A stretch of 41,136 bases of DNA from Candidatus Chisholmbacteria bacterium RIFCSPLOWO2_01_FULL_49_14 (lineage in GTDB: Bacteria; Patescibacteriota; Microgenomatia; UBA1400; Chisholmbacteraceae): NCBI GenBank assembly GCA_001816915.1, contig MHCL01000002.1, positions 5,009 to 46,144 of the forward strand, written 5' to 3'. The position numbers and the translations under genes are program-made. This document shows, piece after piece, positions 16,542 through 24,627 of the stretch (positions within the stretch are counted from its first letter, which is position 1; each line of letters begins with the position of its first letter). The notes beneath the pieces are model-generated. The model worked only from the letters and a program-made list of their open reading frames with translations, searched no databases and was not told where the DNA came from.

Positions 16542-17395
16542 ATGCCTGAAAAATCCAGATTTCTTTCCGTCAAAGATTCTATTGCCTCATTCCTGAATTA
16601 CGGACTCAAAACCAGACTGCAGGATAGTGAGGATTCTCTGCGCATCTTCGAGCACGATATGGAGATCGCAGGAAAAATCCAACGGAATATTTTACCCGAG
16701 AGCGTGCCGGCTATTGCCGGCTATGACATCGGCGCAGTCTTTAAGCCGGCTAAAGATGTGGGAGGAGATTTTTACGATTTTATTCCGATTCTCTCTCAGC
16801 TACTGACTCAATGGGTATCGTGGTTGCCGATGTCGAGGACAAGGGTTTGCCCGCCGCAATGTACGCGTTGCTTGCCCACGGCATGCTCTATTCCACGCTC
16901 AGTGCCTACAGCAGAGCCACTCCCGTTAAAGCGCTGAGTTTCCTTAATATGGAATTGAGGCACATCGTCCGAGAACAGGTAAGCCTTACGATGTTTTTGG
17001 GCGAGTTGGATCCGAGGAACCACACCTTCAAATACGCGCGGGCCGGACACGAACGGCCGATGGCTTTCGATAGCGCAGGCCATTGGCTTTTAGGAGAAGC
17101 GAGAACTCAAGGCCAGCCACTCAACGTGTTTGACGATCCGGATTTCGATACCGGCTTTTTCTCCTTTCCGCCCGGCGGAACGGTGCTCTTATTTACCGAC
17201 GGAATCGCCGATGAAACCGATCCTGATGATCAAATGTACGGACACGCGAGTATTGCACGAGCGATCATCCAGAATCCCGAGCTTCCGGCGCAAGCGCTTT
17301 GCGATCTCGTCATGGAGGATCTCGAGCTCCATCGAGACGGAACGCCACAGTACGATGACTACACGCTGGTGGCGATCAAAAGAAAAAACCAGTAG
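16542..17395 (+). pseudogene. SpoIIE/RsbU-type PP2C phosphatase, split by a frameshift
   Basis: Two track ORFs together form one PPM/SpoIIE phosphatase of about 284 residues. The first part has IAGKIQRNILPE and the metal-site motif KDVGGDFYDFIP. The second resumes with MGIVVADVEDKGLPAA, FTDGIADETDPDD and ends YDDYTLVAI. The break lies in a TC-repeat (TTCTCTCTCAG, 16789-16799); removing one TC unit restores a single frame. The start is ATG 16542 (MPEKSRF), 16 bases after TACAAT. Such enzymes dephosphorylate anti-sigma-antagonist type proteins. Both halves look intact, so this is a recent mutation, a switchable repeat or an assembly error. Confidence 0.82.
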
Positions 17396-17552
17396 TTCAC
17401 TCTTTCCTCGGTGGGAATATCATGCCGCTTCCGCTTTGGGCCCGATCTGCAGATCAATATAGAATGTCAGAGGCGGCTTCGGATATTCAGCAATGAACGG
17501 ATGCAGGGCTACACTAGAGAATAGTCCTCCCGAAGTGGTACAATTCGCAACT

Positions 17553-18161
17553 GTGAATCTTCACGAACAGCAGCAACTTTCTTCATACCCGCCAATCGCG
17601 GAAGCTTGTGCAGCGCGGCCGTGGATTACGCCACTTTTGCAACAACTGCAGGCAACATATCCCGACGCCTATACCCATTCCCTGCGAGTGGCTCTGCTTG
17701 CCACAAAGCTTGCAGAACGAGAACAACTTTCTGCCGACGATCAACGGCGAATGACCGTAGCCGGGTTAATGCATGACGTCGGGAAAATCGCGCTTGCCCC
17801 GGAAATATTCTCTCAAGAAACATTATCTCCTGAGCAACGCTTGGTCATTCAAACCCACATCCGCCACAGCTATGAACTTGTCAAAGCACATGATGAGACT
17901 ACCGCGCAAATCGTCGTCGGACATCATGAATCTCAACGGAACCCCTATCCACGGGCGCAACAGAGAGCGGACACTCCTTCGCTTTTGCACAAACAGCAAA
18001 AGCTTTTAGCCCTTGCCGATCAGGTTGATTCGCTTCTGTCGGATCAGGCGTACCGGGAAGCTTGGGATCCGGATTCGGTCTTTCAATACCTGACGCAGCA
18101 TTTTACTGATCCGGAATTGATCGACTATGCCATCGGAGTTCGGTCGGAGCTTTCAACATAG
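17553..18161 (+). CDS. HD-GYP-like phosphohydrolase
   Basis: A soluble HD-domain protein of about 202 residues with AGLMHDVGKIALAPEIF (the HD metal pair and the GK), IQTHIRHSYEL and VVGHHESQRNPYPRA, which matches the HD-GYP layout although the GYP triad itself reads NPYP. It may hydrolyse a cyclic dinucleotide or another phosphoester. The track starts at 17493, but GTG 17553 follows a GTGGTACAAT box (TACAAT 17539-17544) by 8 bases, matching the leaderless pattern elsewhere. It lies next to the SpoIIE phosphatase, hinting at a signalling pair. Confidence 0.72.
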   Translation: MNLHEQQQLSSYPPIAEACAARPWITPLLQQLQATYPDAYTHSLRVALLATKLAEREQLSADDQRRMTVAGLMHDVGKIALAPEIFSQETLSPEQRLVIQTHIRHSYELVKAHDETTAQIVVGHHESQRNPYPRAQQRADTPSLLHKQQKLLALADQVDSLLSDQAYREAWDPDSVFQYLTQHFTDPELIDYAIGVRSELST

Positions 18162-18185
18162 TTTTTTCCTTTTTTTGCCTCGCTC

Positions 18186-18225
18186 TTGCAGGTCGGATCG
18201 AGTCAAACTCGATTTTGACCTGCAA
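18186..18225. repeat. Nested palindromic repeat
   Basis: The outer arms TTGCAGGTC and GACCTGCAA (9 bp) enclose the inner palindrome ATCGAGTCAAACTCGAT, giving a hairpin within a hairpin. The arrangement looks as if the ATCGAGT module had been inserted at the centre of the CAGGTC-GACCTG core. It lies just upstream of the NYN gene. Confidence 0.85.
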
Positions 18226-18261
18226 ATACGTCCATCGATGGGAACGTGGTAGAATTTTTCC

Positions 18262-18798
18262 ATGAAGCAACAATCCCGAAGATCGACAAAAAGGGTTTTC
18301 GCATTCATTGACAGTCAAAATCTCAATCTCGGAACAAATAAAGACCTCTCAAAAGGAAAAAAACGCATCTATACAGGATGGAAGCTCGACTTTCGGAAGT
18401 TCAGACAGTATCTCACAGATAAATTTCGTGTCTCAAAAGCATTTCTCTTCATCGGTTATATTTCCCAAAATACGTCACTCTATCAACACCTCAAGTCTTT
18501 CGGGTATACCCTAATCTTTAAGCCGACAACCAAAGATCGATTGGGAAAGCCGAAAGGCAACGTTGACGCCGAACTCGTATTGCATGCCGTCCGCATTGAG
18601 TATGACCATTACGATCAGGCGGTGATTGTTTCCGGAGACGGTGATTTCTATTGCCTTCACGAATATCTTGCAAAACAGGGAAAGCTTCTGCGAATCATTA
18701 TTCCGAATACAAAATCAGAATCCTCTCTGCTCAAGAAATTTCACACCTATAAAACGTTTCTTATTCATGAGAAACATAAGCTTGAATTGAAGCCATAA
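18262..18798 (+). CDS. NYN-domain (LabA/DUF88-like) nuclease
   Basis: A 178-residue protein with the NYN fold, a PIN-like ribonuclease. Visible acidic motifs are VFAFIDSQNLNLG near the N-terminus, KGNVDAELVLHAV in the middle and VIVSGDGDFYCLHEYL, the D-x-D pair of the active site. It probably cleaves RNA; the target is unknown. TAGAAT at 18250-18255 lies 7 bases before the ATG, so the mRNA is probably leaderless. Confidence 0.85.
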   Translation: MKQQSRRSTKRVFAFIDSQNLNLGTNKDLSKGKKRIYTGWKLDFRKFRQYLTDKFRVSKAFLFIGYISQNTSLYQHLKSFGYTLIFKPTTKDRLGKPKGNVDAELVLHAVRIEYDHYDQAVIVSGDGDFYCLHEYLAKQGKLLRIIIPNTKSESSLLKKFHTYKTFLIHEKHKLELKP

Positions 18799-18804
18799 AA
18801 AATG

Positions 18805-18950
18805 GGAGGCGTCGCTCAAAGACACGCAGTCTCTGGTTCGTTTTCTCCCTCGTGATTGCCTTGATTATAACAGCCTCCGTCAATTTTTTCTACACTGAAA
18901 TGCTCCACTCCCAGGCGGAAGAGATTGTCTGGTGCCAGGCCCAGTCTGAC
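18805..18950 (+). pseudogene. Possible truncated single-pass membrane protein
   Basis: One frame reads a basic segment, then FVFSLVIALIITASVNFFYTE, a convincing membrane helix, then HSQAEEIVWC, and runs straight into the repeat at 18933. There is no good start codon (GTG 18852 is within the helix). This may be the N-terminal remnant of a membrane-anchored protein interrupted by the repeat. Support is weak. Confidence 0.25.
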
Positions 18951-18984
18951 TGGGTTGTCGAGTTTGACTCGATCGGCCATGGCA
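18933..18984 (+). repeat. Large nested palindromic repeat with CCCAGTC module
   Basis: TGCCAGG at the left pairs with GGCCATGGCA at the right. Between them are two separate hairpins, CCCAGTCTGACTGGG and CGAGTTTGACTCG. Near-identical copies occur at about 27.5 kb and 35.2 kb. Its right flank leads into the TACAAT box of the protease gene. Confidence 0.85.
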
Positions 18985-19011
18985 GGCACGGTATGGGGTA
19001 CAATATGAAAC

Positions 19012-20289
19012 ATGGCCTTCAGACTTCAGACAATTAAACTCCGCCTGAAAAATAAATTTCACCACGTTTATGCTGATCTCAAGCAATATATCAAGAAGCT
19101 GCTTTTTCCACTTTATCTCTTCCCGATCAAACTTTTGACCTACAGCCTTTACTACGCGGTTCGCTTTGCGATCAGCATGTTTGTTAAAACTATCAAGCTC
19201 GCCGGGCTGTCCCTCATCTGGCCGTTTCGCAGTAAACGGAATTTTGCAAAAACCGCATTCTGGTCACTGATCTTCATCTACTTCGCATTTACGGAAATCC
19301 GCTTTGCTTCGCTGGTTGAACGCTACGGCGGATACGGAAAATTCTTCTGCTCCGAGTGGTTGACGTCAAACAAACTGAAGTCTTCCGTGGTCCGGGTCGT
19401 CGGCGGCTATTCAGAAGGATCGGGGTTCTTCGTCAGCGGAGATCAGGTTCTGACCAGTTTCCACGTCATCGCCGATGAACCGAGCCCTAAAATCGTCTTT
19501 CCTGACGGATCATTTCAAACGCCCCGGCTTATTACCGCGAATAAAGATGCCGATCTCGCGCTCCTCCATCTTTCCGAATCATATCCCCAGATGATCCTGC
19601 GCTTTTTCTCCCCGGAATTCTTGCAGACGAATGAACCGCTGCTCTCCGCCGGTTATCCGCTCGGAACTTCCCTACCCGGTGATGTGACCATCAGCAAAGG
19701 ATTCTTCTCCGGTATGCGTCGCCAGAGAGCAGAAACTGCGGAGTTCTTGGAAACAACGATGAGTTTGGTTGACGGTATGAGCGGAGGACCGACAGTTGAC
19801 CAATGCGGCGGTGTCGTCGGGGTCAATACCATGAGCCTCGCAGGGTTGTCGCTGTTTGTAGCCTCCGATTCTGTACAGCGGTTGTGGGCGACGTTTACTG
19901 ATCAGGATATTGCCAAGATTGTGGTCAATCCCTCCGCATCACCTGAGGAAGCGGTGCGCGCCTTCTATACCTATCTTAAGGCCAGGAAAATGGAAGAAGG
20001 ATTCAACCTTTTGAGCCGGGAGTATCTGCAAAAAACCGATTTTTCCGAGTGGTCGGGGAGGTTTACGGATATCCTGGATGTGCAGATTTTTGTTTCCAAA
20101 CCGGTTGAGGGATCTTCGGACACTGTGTTTGTAAAGTTTTCAACGAAAAATTGGATTGACGGTGAGGCTGAGGGCCACTTCTACGAAGGCACCTGGCAGA
20201 CGGCGCTTGAGGACGGGGTATACAAAATGCGCAGGAGCAATATTCAGGAAGTAGCGGAGCCGGGGTGGGAATGGTTTTATGAGGAATAG
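19012..20289 (+). CDS. Membrane-anchored trypsin-like serine protease (HtrA-like core)
   Basis: The 425-residue protein has two N-terminal hydrophobic segments (about residues 33-57 and 81-97), then a trypsin-like domain with H151 in LTSFHVIAD, D181 in NKDADLALLHL and S257 in DGMSGGP, a full catalytic triad. After it comes an NTF2-like C-terminal domain (about 310-420) instead of PDZ domains. It probably sits on the outside of the membrane and degrades or processes envelope proteins. TACAAT at 18999-19004 is 8 bases before the ATG. Confidence 0.85.
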   Translation: MAFRLQTIKLRLKNKFHHVYADLKQYIKKLLFPLYLFPIKLLTYSLYYAVRFAISMFVKTIKLAGLSLIWPFRSKRNFAKTAFWSLIFIYFAFTEIRFASLVERYGGYGKFFCSEWLTSNKLKSSVVRVVGGYSEGSGFFVSGDQVLTSFHVIADEPSPKIVFPDGSFQTPRLITANKDADLALLHLSESYPQMILRFFSPEFLQTNEPLLSAGYPLGTSLPGDVTISKGFFSGMRRQRAETAEFLETTMSLVDGMSGGPTVDQCGGVVGVNTMSLAGLSLFVASDSVQRLWATFTDQDIAKIVVNPSASPEEAVRAFYTYLKARKMEEGFNLLSREYLQKTDFSEWSGRFTDILDVQIFVSKPVEGSSDTVFVKFSTKNWIDGEAEGHFYEGTWQTALEDGVYKMRRSNIQEVAEPGWEWFYEE

Positions 20290-20299
20290 CGCATTCTTC

Positions 20300-20346
20300 T
20301 GCAGGTCTGCCCTGTAAATCATGTACAACATGTACAGGTTTGCCCT
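20300..20346. repeat. Palindromic repeat copy, variant
   Basis: CTGCAGGTCTGCCCTGTA is followed by the palindrome TGTACAACATGTACA and a further AGGTTTGCCCT. This is a degenerate member of the repeat family, upstream of the ribonucleotide-reductase-like gene. Confidence 0.6.
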
Positions 20347-20359
20347 AAACTACCCATTG

Positions 20360-20436
20360 TTGATTCCCTCAGGAAGTCTTGTATAATCTCCTGATATTTA
20401 TTATATATCTGGCGTGCTGACTTGATATTAGTCAGC
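20360..20436 (+). promoter_or_regulatory. Promoter and leader hairpin of the ribonucleotide-reductase-like operon
   Basis: TTGATT (20360-20365) and TATAAT (20382-20387) are spaced by 16 bases. Unlike most genes here this transcript would have a leader of about 55 bases, containing a hairpin with a perfect 7-bp stem (GCTGACT, 7-base loop, AGTCAGC; 20416-20436). The hairpin may affect mRNA stability or translation. It is too short for a cobalamin riboswitch. Confidence 0.55.
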
Positions 20437-20447
20437 TGTTTCAATCT

Positions 20448-22202
20448 ATGCTGAAACAAGAAATTCAACAGTATATATCACACTTTGTTCCCTCAGATTA
20501 TGCTCATCGCTTGATGGTCGAGGGCAGGATTCTTGCGGAAGGAGAGCTTCCTTCTCAAATGATCTCAAGGGTTGTTGAAGAAATCGCATCTCCAGAAAAG
20601 GATCTCGGACACACCCCGGCTGAAACACAAGCTTTTGCTGATGATCTGCTACTTCAGCTTGACCAGAAACGCTGCATTTTGAGTACACCAATACTCACGA
20701 ATGCTGGAAGGTATCCTGATCGTCCCCTTTCAGCCTGCACGATCCCACCGGTCGATCTTCAGGGAGATTTCACACAAGTCAGAAAGCTTGTCGATACATT
20801 CCATCAACATGGGATGGGGACAGGGTTTAATCTCTCAGAGGTCGAAGACCCAGTGTCTGTGCTCAAGTATTTAAATCAAGTAGCAGTCGAAGGAGCAGCC
20901 AGCGGCAGAGAAGATAGACCCGTTGGAAATATGGGAGTTTTGAGTGTCTACCACCCAAAAGTTCTTGAATTCATTGAAGTAAAAAGTGGTGATAACAGAG
21001 ATGAACGATGGATTTTTAATACGTCAATCGATGTTTCTGAAGAGTTCATGCGTGCTGTCATCACTGACCAGAGTTATCAGCTTGACAATGGAATAATGGT
21101 CTCTGCAAGGAAAATCTTCGAGAATATTTGTACCAGTGCCTTTGATTGTGGGGATCCTGGACTTGTTTCCATCGATCGCATGAACCTGGATAATCCTGTT
21201 CCATTTTTGGGCCAGTATGTTGCAACGGCTCCATGTGCTGAGGTTGGACTGGTTCCCGGTGAATCGTGTCAGTTCGGTTATATTAACTTGGCTGCGTTTT
21301 ACGAGAACGGGGAAATCGACCTACCTCAATTACGATATTCAACTGAAGTGATGGTACGCGCTCTGGATAACGCTTTGGAGCTGAGTATTCCTCGTTATGC
21401 TCATCAGCAGAATAGCTCGATGATGTCAGCGAAACGGAAGATAGGCGTTGGGGTTTGCGGTCTGGCAGATCTGCTTGTGAAGATGGATCTTCCCTATTCA
21501 TCTCCGGAGGCAAGGACTTTGGCATTAGATCTTGTCACTTTTATTAACTATTACTCAAAAGTTGCATCCAGCGATCTTGCACGAACCCGAGGGTCATTTA
21601 CTGCCATGCATACTGTTCTCGGAAATCGATATTATGAATCACCGGGATTTATTGAAAATAAATATGGTGATCTTGAAACACAATTCATTACAAAGTCAGA
21701 TTGGAAACTTTTAGGTGAGACTATTCGCCAAACGGGATTATTGCGAAACGTATCAACCATAGCTCTTCCTCCAACTGGACGGAGCGGTTTGTTGATTGAT
21801 GCTTCAACTGGCGTTGAACCTCACTTTTCTCTAGTACAGCCAAGTGGAAGTTTATATGAGTCATTTGTCAGAACACTAAGGGAATACGATCTGCATCAAG
21901 AAGATATCGTTGAACATGTACTGAACACCGGAAGCGTTCATGATATGAAAAGTATTCCTGAGCATGTGAAAGCGTTATACCAAACGGCATTAGACATCTC
22001 CCCACATGATCATGTACTCATGGTTGCAAGTCTTCAACGAGGTGTTGATGAAGCAATCTCCAAGACTATCAACCTTGCAGCTAATAGTACACCTGAAGAT
22101 GTGAAAGATATTTATCTTCAGGCATATAGACTAGGTTTGAAGGGAATCGCCATTTTTCGTGCCGATAGCCGATCATACCAACCACGTACACTGAGAGCAT
22201 GA
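20448..22202 (+). CDS. Ribonucleotide-reductase-like protein (class II/NrdJ-related), atypical
   Basis: A 584-residue member of the ribonucleotide reductase large-subunit superfamily. It keeps C97 (PLSACTIPP), the radical-site C263 and E265 (APCAEV), C274 (GESCQFGYINLAAF), the glycine loop HGMGTGFNLS, the substrate loop PPTGRSG and the late motif LGLKGIAIFRADSR. Two oddities: the Asn of the canonical NPCxE is Ala261, and the chain stops right after the FRADSR motif with no C-terminal Cys pair. No small subunit is nearby, which suggests adenosylcobalamin (class II) chemistry. It either reduces nucleotides with altered recycling or acts on a modified substrate. It overlaps the next gene as ATGA. 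Confidence 0.85.
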   Translation: MLKQEIQQYISHFVPSDYAHRLMVEGRILAEGELPSQMISRVVEEIASPEKDLGHTPAETQAFADDLLLQLDQKRCILSTPILTNAGRYPDRPLSACTIPPVDLQGDFTQVRKLVDTFHQHGMGTGFNLSEVEDPVSVLKYLNQVAVEGAASGREDRPVGNMGVLSVYHPKVLEFIEVKSGDNRDERWIFNTSIDVSEEFMRAVITDQSYQLDNGIMVSARKIFENICTSAFDCGDPGLVSIDRMNLDNPVPFLGQYVATAPCAEVGLVPGESCQFGYINLAAFYENGEIDLPQLRYSTEVMVRALDNALELSIPRYAHQQNSSMMSAKRKIGVGVCGLADLLVKMDLPYSSPEARTLALDLVTFINYYSKVASSDLARTRGSFTAMHTVLGNRYYESPGFIENKYGDLETQFITKSDWKLLGETIRQTGLLRNVSTIALPPTGRSGLLIDASTGVEPHFSLVQPSGSLYESFVRTLREYDLHQEDIVEHVLNTGSVHDMKSIPEHVKALYQTALDISPHDHVLMVASLQRGVDEAISKTINLAANSTPEDVKDIYLQAYRLGLKGIAIFRADSRSYQPRTLRA

Positions 22203-22855
22203 AATACACTGATATTGGTAGAACCATCTGTCTGATTGGAGAATCCGGCGCAGGAAAATCCACCGTCGCTCAGATTTTGGTAGAAGTCTACGGATATCAA
22301 TGTCTTAGTCTGTCCGACCAAGTACGGGAACATGCTTCAGAGCAGGGGATTTTTAATCCTTCCCGAAAAGATCTACAAATCCTCGCCAACCAAGCACGAA
22401 AGCTTGATGGAACCGACTATTTCGCTCGACGAGGGATGTTACACATGTCTCCGGATGTGGATTTGGTTGTAGAAGGAATTCGTCACCTTCGTGAATATGA
22501 ACATATTTTGAATTCGCGACACGGAAGATTCCTTACAAGCGGAATCTTAGCTTGTCGAGATACTCGTTATGCACGGGTGCTTGAACGAGCTAGACCATCA
22601 GACCCTATCGATTATAAACAATTCGTAGAAAATGATGAGAGAGAATGGGGTGTTGCCAGAACAGAGTTCTCTCAAAACACCGAGGAATTAATGGAAATGG
22701 TTGACGTTATACTCTTCAACGATGTCAGTATTGACGAGTTGAACGAGGCTGTTGGTTCCATGCTTGAAATGTTCGGCTTCACTATTAAGGAAGAAGGTAT
22801 CCATCCAGATCCGGAATCAAAGCGGGAATATAAAAAAGGACCGGAGCGTGAATAA
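22199..22855 (+). CDS. P-loop nucleotide-kinase-like protein (UPF0200/dNMP-kinase-like)
   Basis: A 218-residue P-loop protein with Walker A GESGAGKST near the N-terminus, SLSDQVREHASEQG, DLVVEGIRHLREYEH as the Walker-B-like strand, and RARPSDPIDYKQFVENDERE. The pattern resembles UPF0200 and related adenylate/dNMP kinases, where the RxR...D part is the lid. It may phosphorylate a nucleoside monophosphate. It overlaps the reductase-like gene (ATGA) and is followed by a TAATG overlap with the next kinase, so the three are one operon. Confidence 0.75.
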   Translation: MKYTDIGRTICLIGESGAGKSTVAQILVEVYGYQCLSLSDQVREHASEQGIFNPSRKDLQILANQARKLDGTDYFARRGMLHMSPDVDLVVEGIRHLREYEHILNSRHGRFLTSGILACRDTRYARVLERARPSDPIDYKQFVENDEREWGVARTEFSQNTEELMEMVDVILFNDVSIDELNEAVGSMLEMFGFTIKEEGIHPDPESKREYKKGPERE

Positions 22856-23449
22856 TGGAAAGAAAACCGATTCTCATCCTTAACGGTATCCATGGTGCAG
22901 GAAAAACGACTCATGGGAGAATGCTTAAATCTCTCAGGCCGGGTGAATTCTCATATTTTCCAGAGATAGGAGGTCAGCTTCGGAGTGAGGTTGATTACAA
23001 TATGCTGAAATCCGGAGTTGCTTTTGATATGGAAGTAATGAGGAGAGAACTCGATCGTGATCGAGATTTGCAAACATGTTTAAATATGCCGGTTGTGGAA
23101 ACCTGGCATGTCGGTAACTTAGCATACATTTTAGAGCGCTCGCCTACGCTCGCCCAGCCCGCGAAGGAAACGCTTGAAAAACAACTTGAGATCATTTAAA
23201 CCCTTTGCTATTCTTCTTACAATAACTTGGGATGCCTTCAAACAGCGCGCTACAGAACATATTGATCCGGAAGAAATGGATGATCTCATCAGGCTGTGTG
23301 GTGGGATTTTCTCTAATATTCTCAACATCTATGATGAGTTCGATATCCCCAATTCTCAGATACCCAATGATGTTGATGTGGGTAAAAGTTTTCAACTGAT
23401 TCTGCTGAGTCTCGAGGAACACGGCGTTACGAGCGGGGTTTCAGAATGA
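22855..23449 (+). pseudogene. Thymidylate-kinase-like P-loop protein, frameshifted
   Basis: Two overlapping track ORFs make one kinase-like protein of about 197 residues. The first has Walker A GIHGAGKTT and METWHVGNLAYILERS-type sequence; the second continues FKPFAILLTITWDAFKQRATE, a late strand and lid as in thymidylate-kinase relatives. An extra T in ATTTAAA (23195-23197) breaks the frame; without it the junction reads LEKQLEIIKPFAILLT. A GC-rich 30-base segment (about 23140-23170, encoding RSPTLAQPAKE) looks inserted. Its end overlaps the convergent Nudix gene by 23 bases. Confidence 0.7.
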
Positions 23450-23882
23450 GACGACCGTCTTTTTCAGCGACTTGACTGAATGGTTCTCCGTGTTGAATTT
23501 TTTCCCAAGCATATGTGATGTACTGAATTGTCTTCTTCGGTAGTGTGCTTGCATTGACCCACTTTAGTTGTGCGCACTTAGACGGTTCTTTGTTGACTAT
23601 TTTTCCCTTCCATAGTTTGAAGAGGAAGAAGTAGTCTATATACTCCCTGTCATCCCTCATTCTCAACATAACATGCTTCAAGTTTTTCATGCTCACTTGG
23701 ACGCTGATGCCTATCTCTTCTTTTATCTCTCGCGTCATTGCATCGGTAACGCGCTCTTGAGATTCATTGTGCCCGGCAGGAACACTAAAGTAACCATCCA
23801 TGTATCCAGTTTCTTTTCTCTCCAGAAGAAGGAGTTGATTTTTTTTATTTACGAAGAAACCGTGAACTGCGACGTATTTCAT
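23427..23882 (-). CDS. Nudix hydrolase
   Basis: A 151-residue Nudix protein. The box is complete: a Gly in PAGHNES, the Glu five residues on, and REIKEEIGI. It hydrolyses a nucleoside diphosphate linked to another moiety, perhaps a damaged dNTP. The start MKYVAVHG at 23882 is chosen because it lies one base after the stop of the upstream Gre-like gene; ATG 23897 (MRPND) is an alternative. It faces the nucleotide-kinase operon, so a joint role in nucleotide-pool control is plausible. Confidence 0.88.
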   Translation of the reverse strand: MKYVAVHGFFVNKKNQLLLLERKETGYMDGYFSVPAGHNESQERVTDAMTREIKEEIGISVQVSMKNLKHVMLRMRDDREYIDYFFLFKLWKGKIVNKEPSKCAQLKWVNASTLPKKTIQYITYAWEKIQHGEPFSQVAEKDGRLILKPRS

Positions 23883-23883
23883 A

Positions 23884-24423
23884 TCATTCGGACGCATTCC
23901 TGTTGCCTTCGGTGATATTCGGTGGAGAGAATTGTCCTGGAAGAATTTCGAGAAGCTCAACTTGCATACCGCTTGGTAGCTTGACGACTACCCCTCGACT
24001 TTTCCCAATTAATAATTGCGCTAGCGCTGATTCGCAAGAAATCCAATTTGGTTCCGTATTGCTATCTTCCTTCCCTAATATTGTAAAACTCTCAGGATCT
24101 GATTCTCCCTGATATAATACCTCGACTGTATTTCCGATATCTACATGTTCTGTTTCTATTCTCGGGAGAATATATATTACATCCTTCAGCGCGGCCTCCA
24201 ATTTTTGAACTTTACTCCAAGCGAGTTTCACATCTTGGACTAAGTAATCATAGGCTGGATTATCATGCCAATCCTGAGCGCTTTCTTGTGTTTTCCCTAA
24301 GCTCACTTCCAGCTCACTTGCTTTCTCTTTTGCCCGCTGAAGCTCAGCTTGCAAACGCTTAAAGGTCATCTCTGTCATGAAGTTTGTTTCCGGATTGTTT
24401 CTGTATTGCTCGTATTCAACCAT
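23884..24423 (-). CDS. GreA/GreB-like transcription factor, divergent
   Basis: The 179-residue protein has an N-terminal coiled-coil hairpin (TFKRLQAELQRAKEKASELEV...VQKLEAALKDV) and a C-terminal Gre domain (VDIGNTVEVLYQ...ALAQLLIGKSRGVVVKLPSG). The tip reads DWHDNPAYDYLVQD instead of the canonical GDLSENAEY, so the acidic residues that drive RNA cleavage are rearranged. It may modulate RNA polymerase differently from the true GreA at 12.3 kb, like the Gfh paralogues. The Nudix gene follows directly and is probably co-transcribed. Confidence 0.8.
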   Translation of the reverse strand: MVEYEQYRNNPETNFMTEMTFKRLQAELQRAKEKASELEVSLGKTQESAQDWHDNPAYDYLVQDVKLAWSKVQKLEAALKDVIYILPRIETEHVDIGNTVEVLYQGESDPESFTILGKEDSNTEPNWISCESALAQLLIGKSRGVVVKLPSGMQVELLEILPGQFSPPNITEGNRNASE

Positions 24424-24489
24424 ATAGATAATAAATTATATTTTTCGAGTTGTGATTATACTGCATTTCCGCTTCATTTCAAAAATATC

Positions 24490-24556
24490 TTGCAGGTCGG
24501 AGCTGCACGTCATCTGCAAGCCGCGGAACGCATGGCGCGGGGGAAAGTGGTAATCA
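24490..24556 (+). repeat. Array repeat A (short form)
   Basis: TGCAGGTCGGAGCTGCA is followed by the downstream module AGCCGCGGAACGCATGGCG, a G-run and AAGTGGTAAT. The internal modules found in longer copies are missing. It is the first copy of the array and lies just before the first toxin-antitoxin unit. Confidence 0.75.
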
Positions 24557-24569
24557 TTTGAATCAGTAC

Positions 24570-24610
24570 TTGACATCATACATCTACTAACTATACTAGT
24601 TAGTATAGTT
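24570..24610 (+). promoter_or_regulatory. Promoter with palindromic operator of Phd/PIN unit 1
   Basis: TTGACA (24570-24575) and TATACT (24592-24597) are 16 bases apart. A palindrome with 10-bp arms (AACTATACTA, two bases, then its exact complement) spans 24589-24610 and covers the -10 box, as expected for autorepression by the antitoxin. Confidence 0.75.
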
Positions 24611-24627
24611 ATCATATAGGAGATTCT

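Noticed and set aside
20388-20447. Cobalamin riboswitch before the reductase-like gene
   Set aside because: The leader is only about 55 bases and has a single small hairpin, whereas the B12 element needs roughly 200 bases with conserved boxes.
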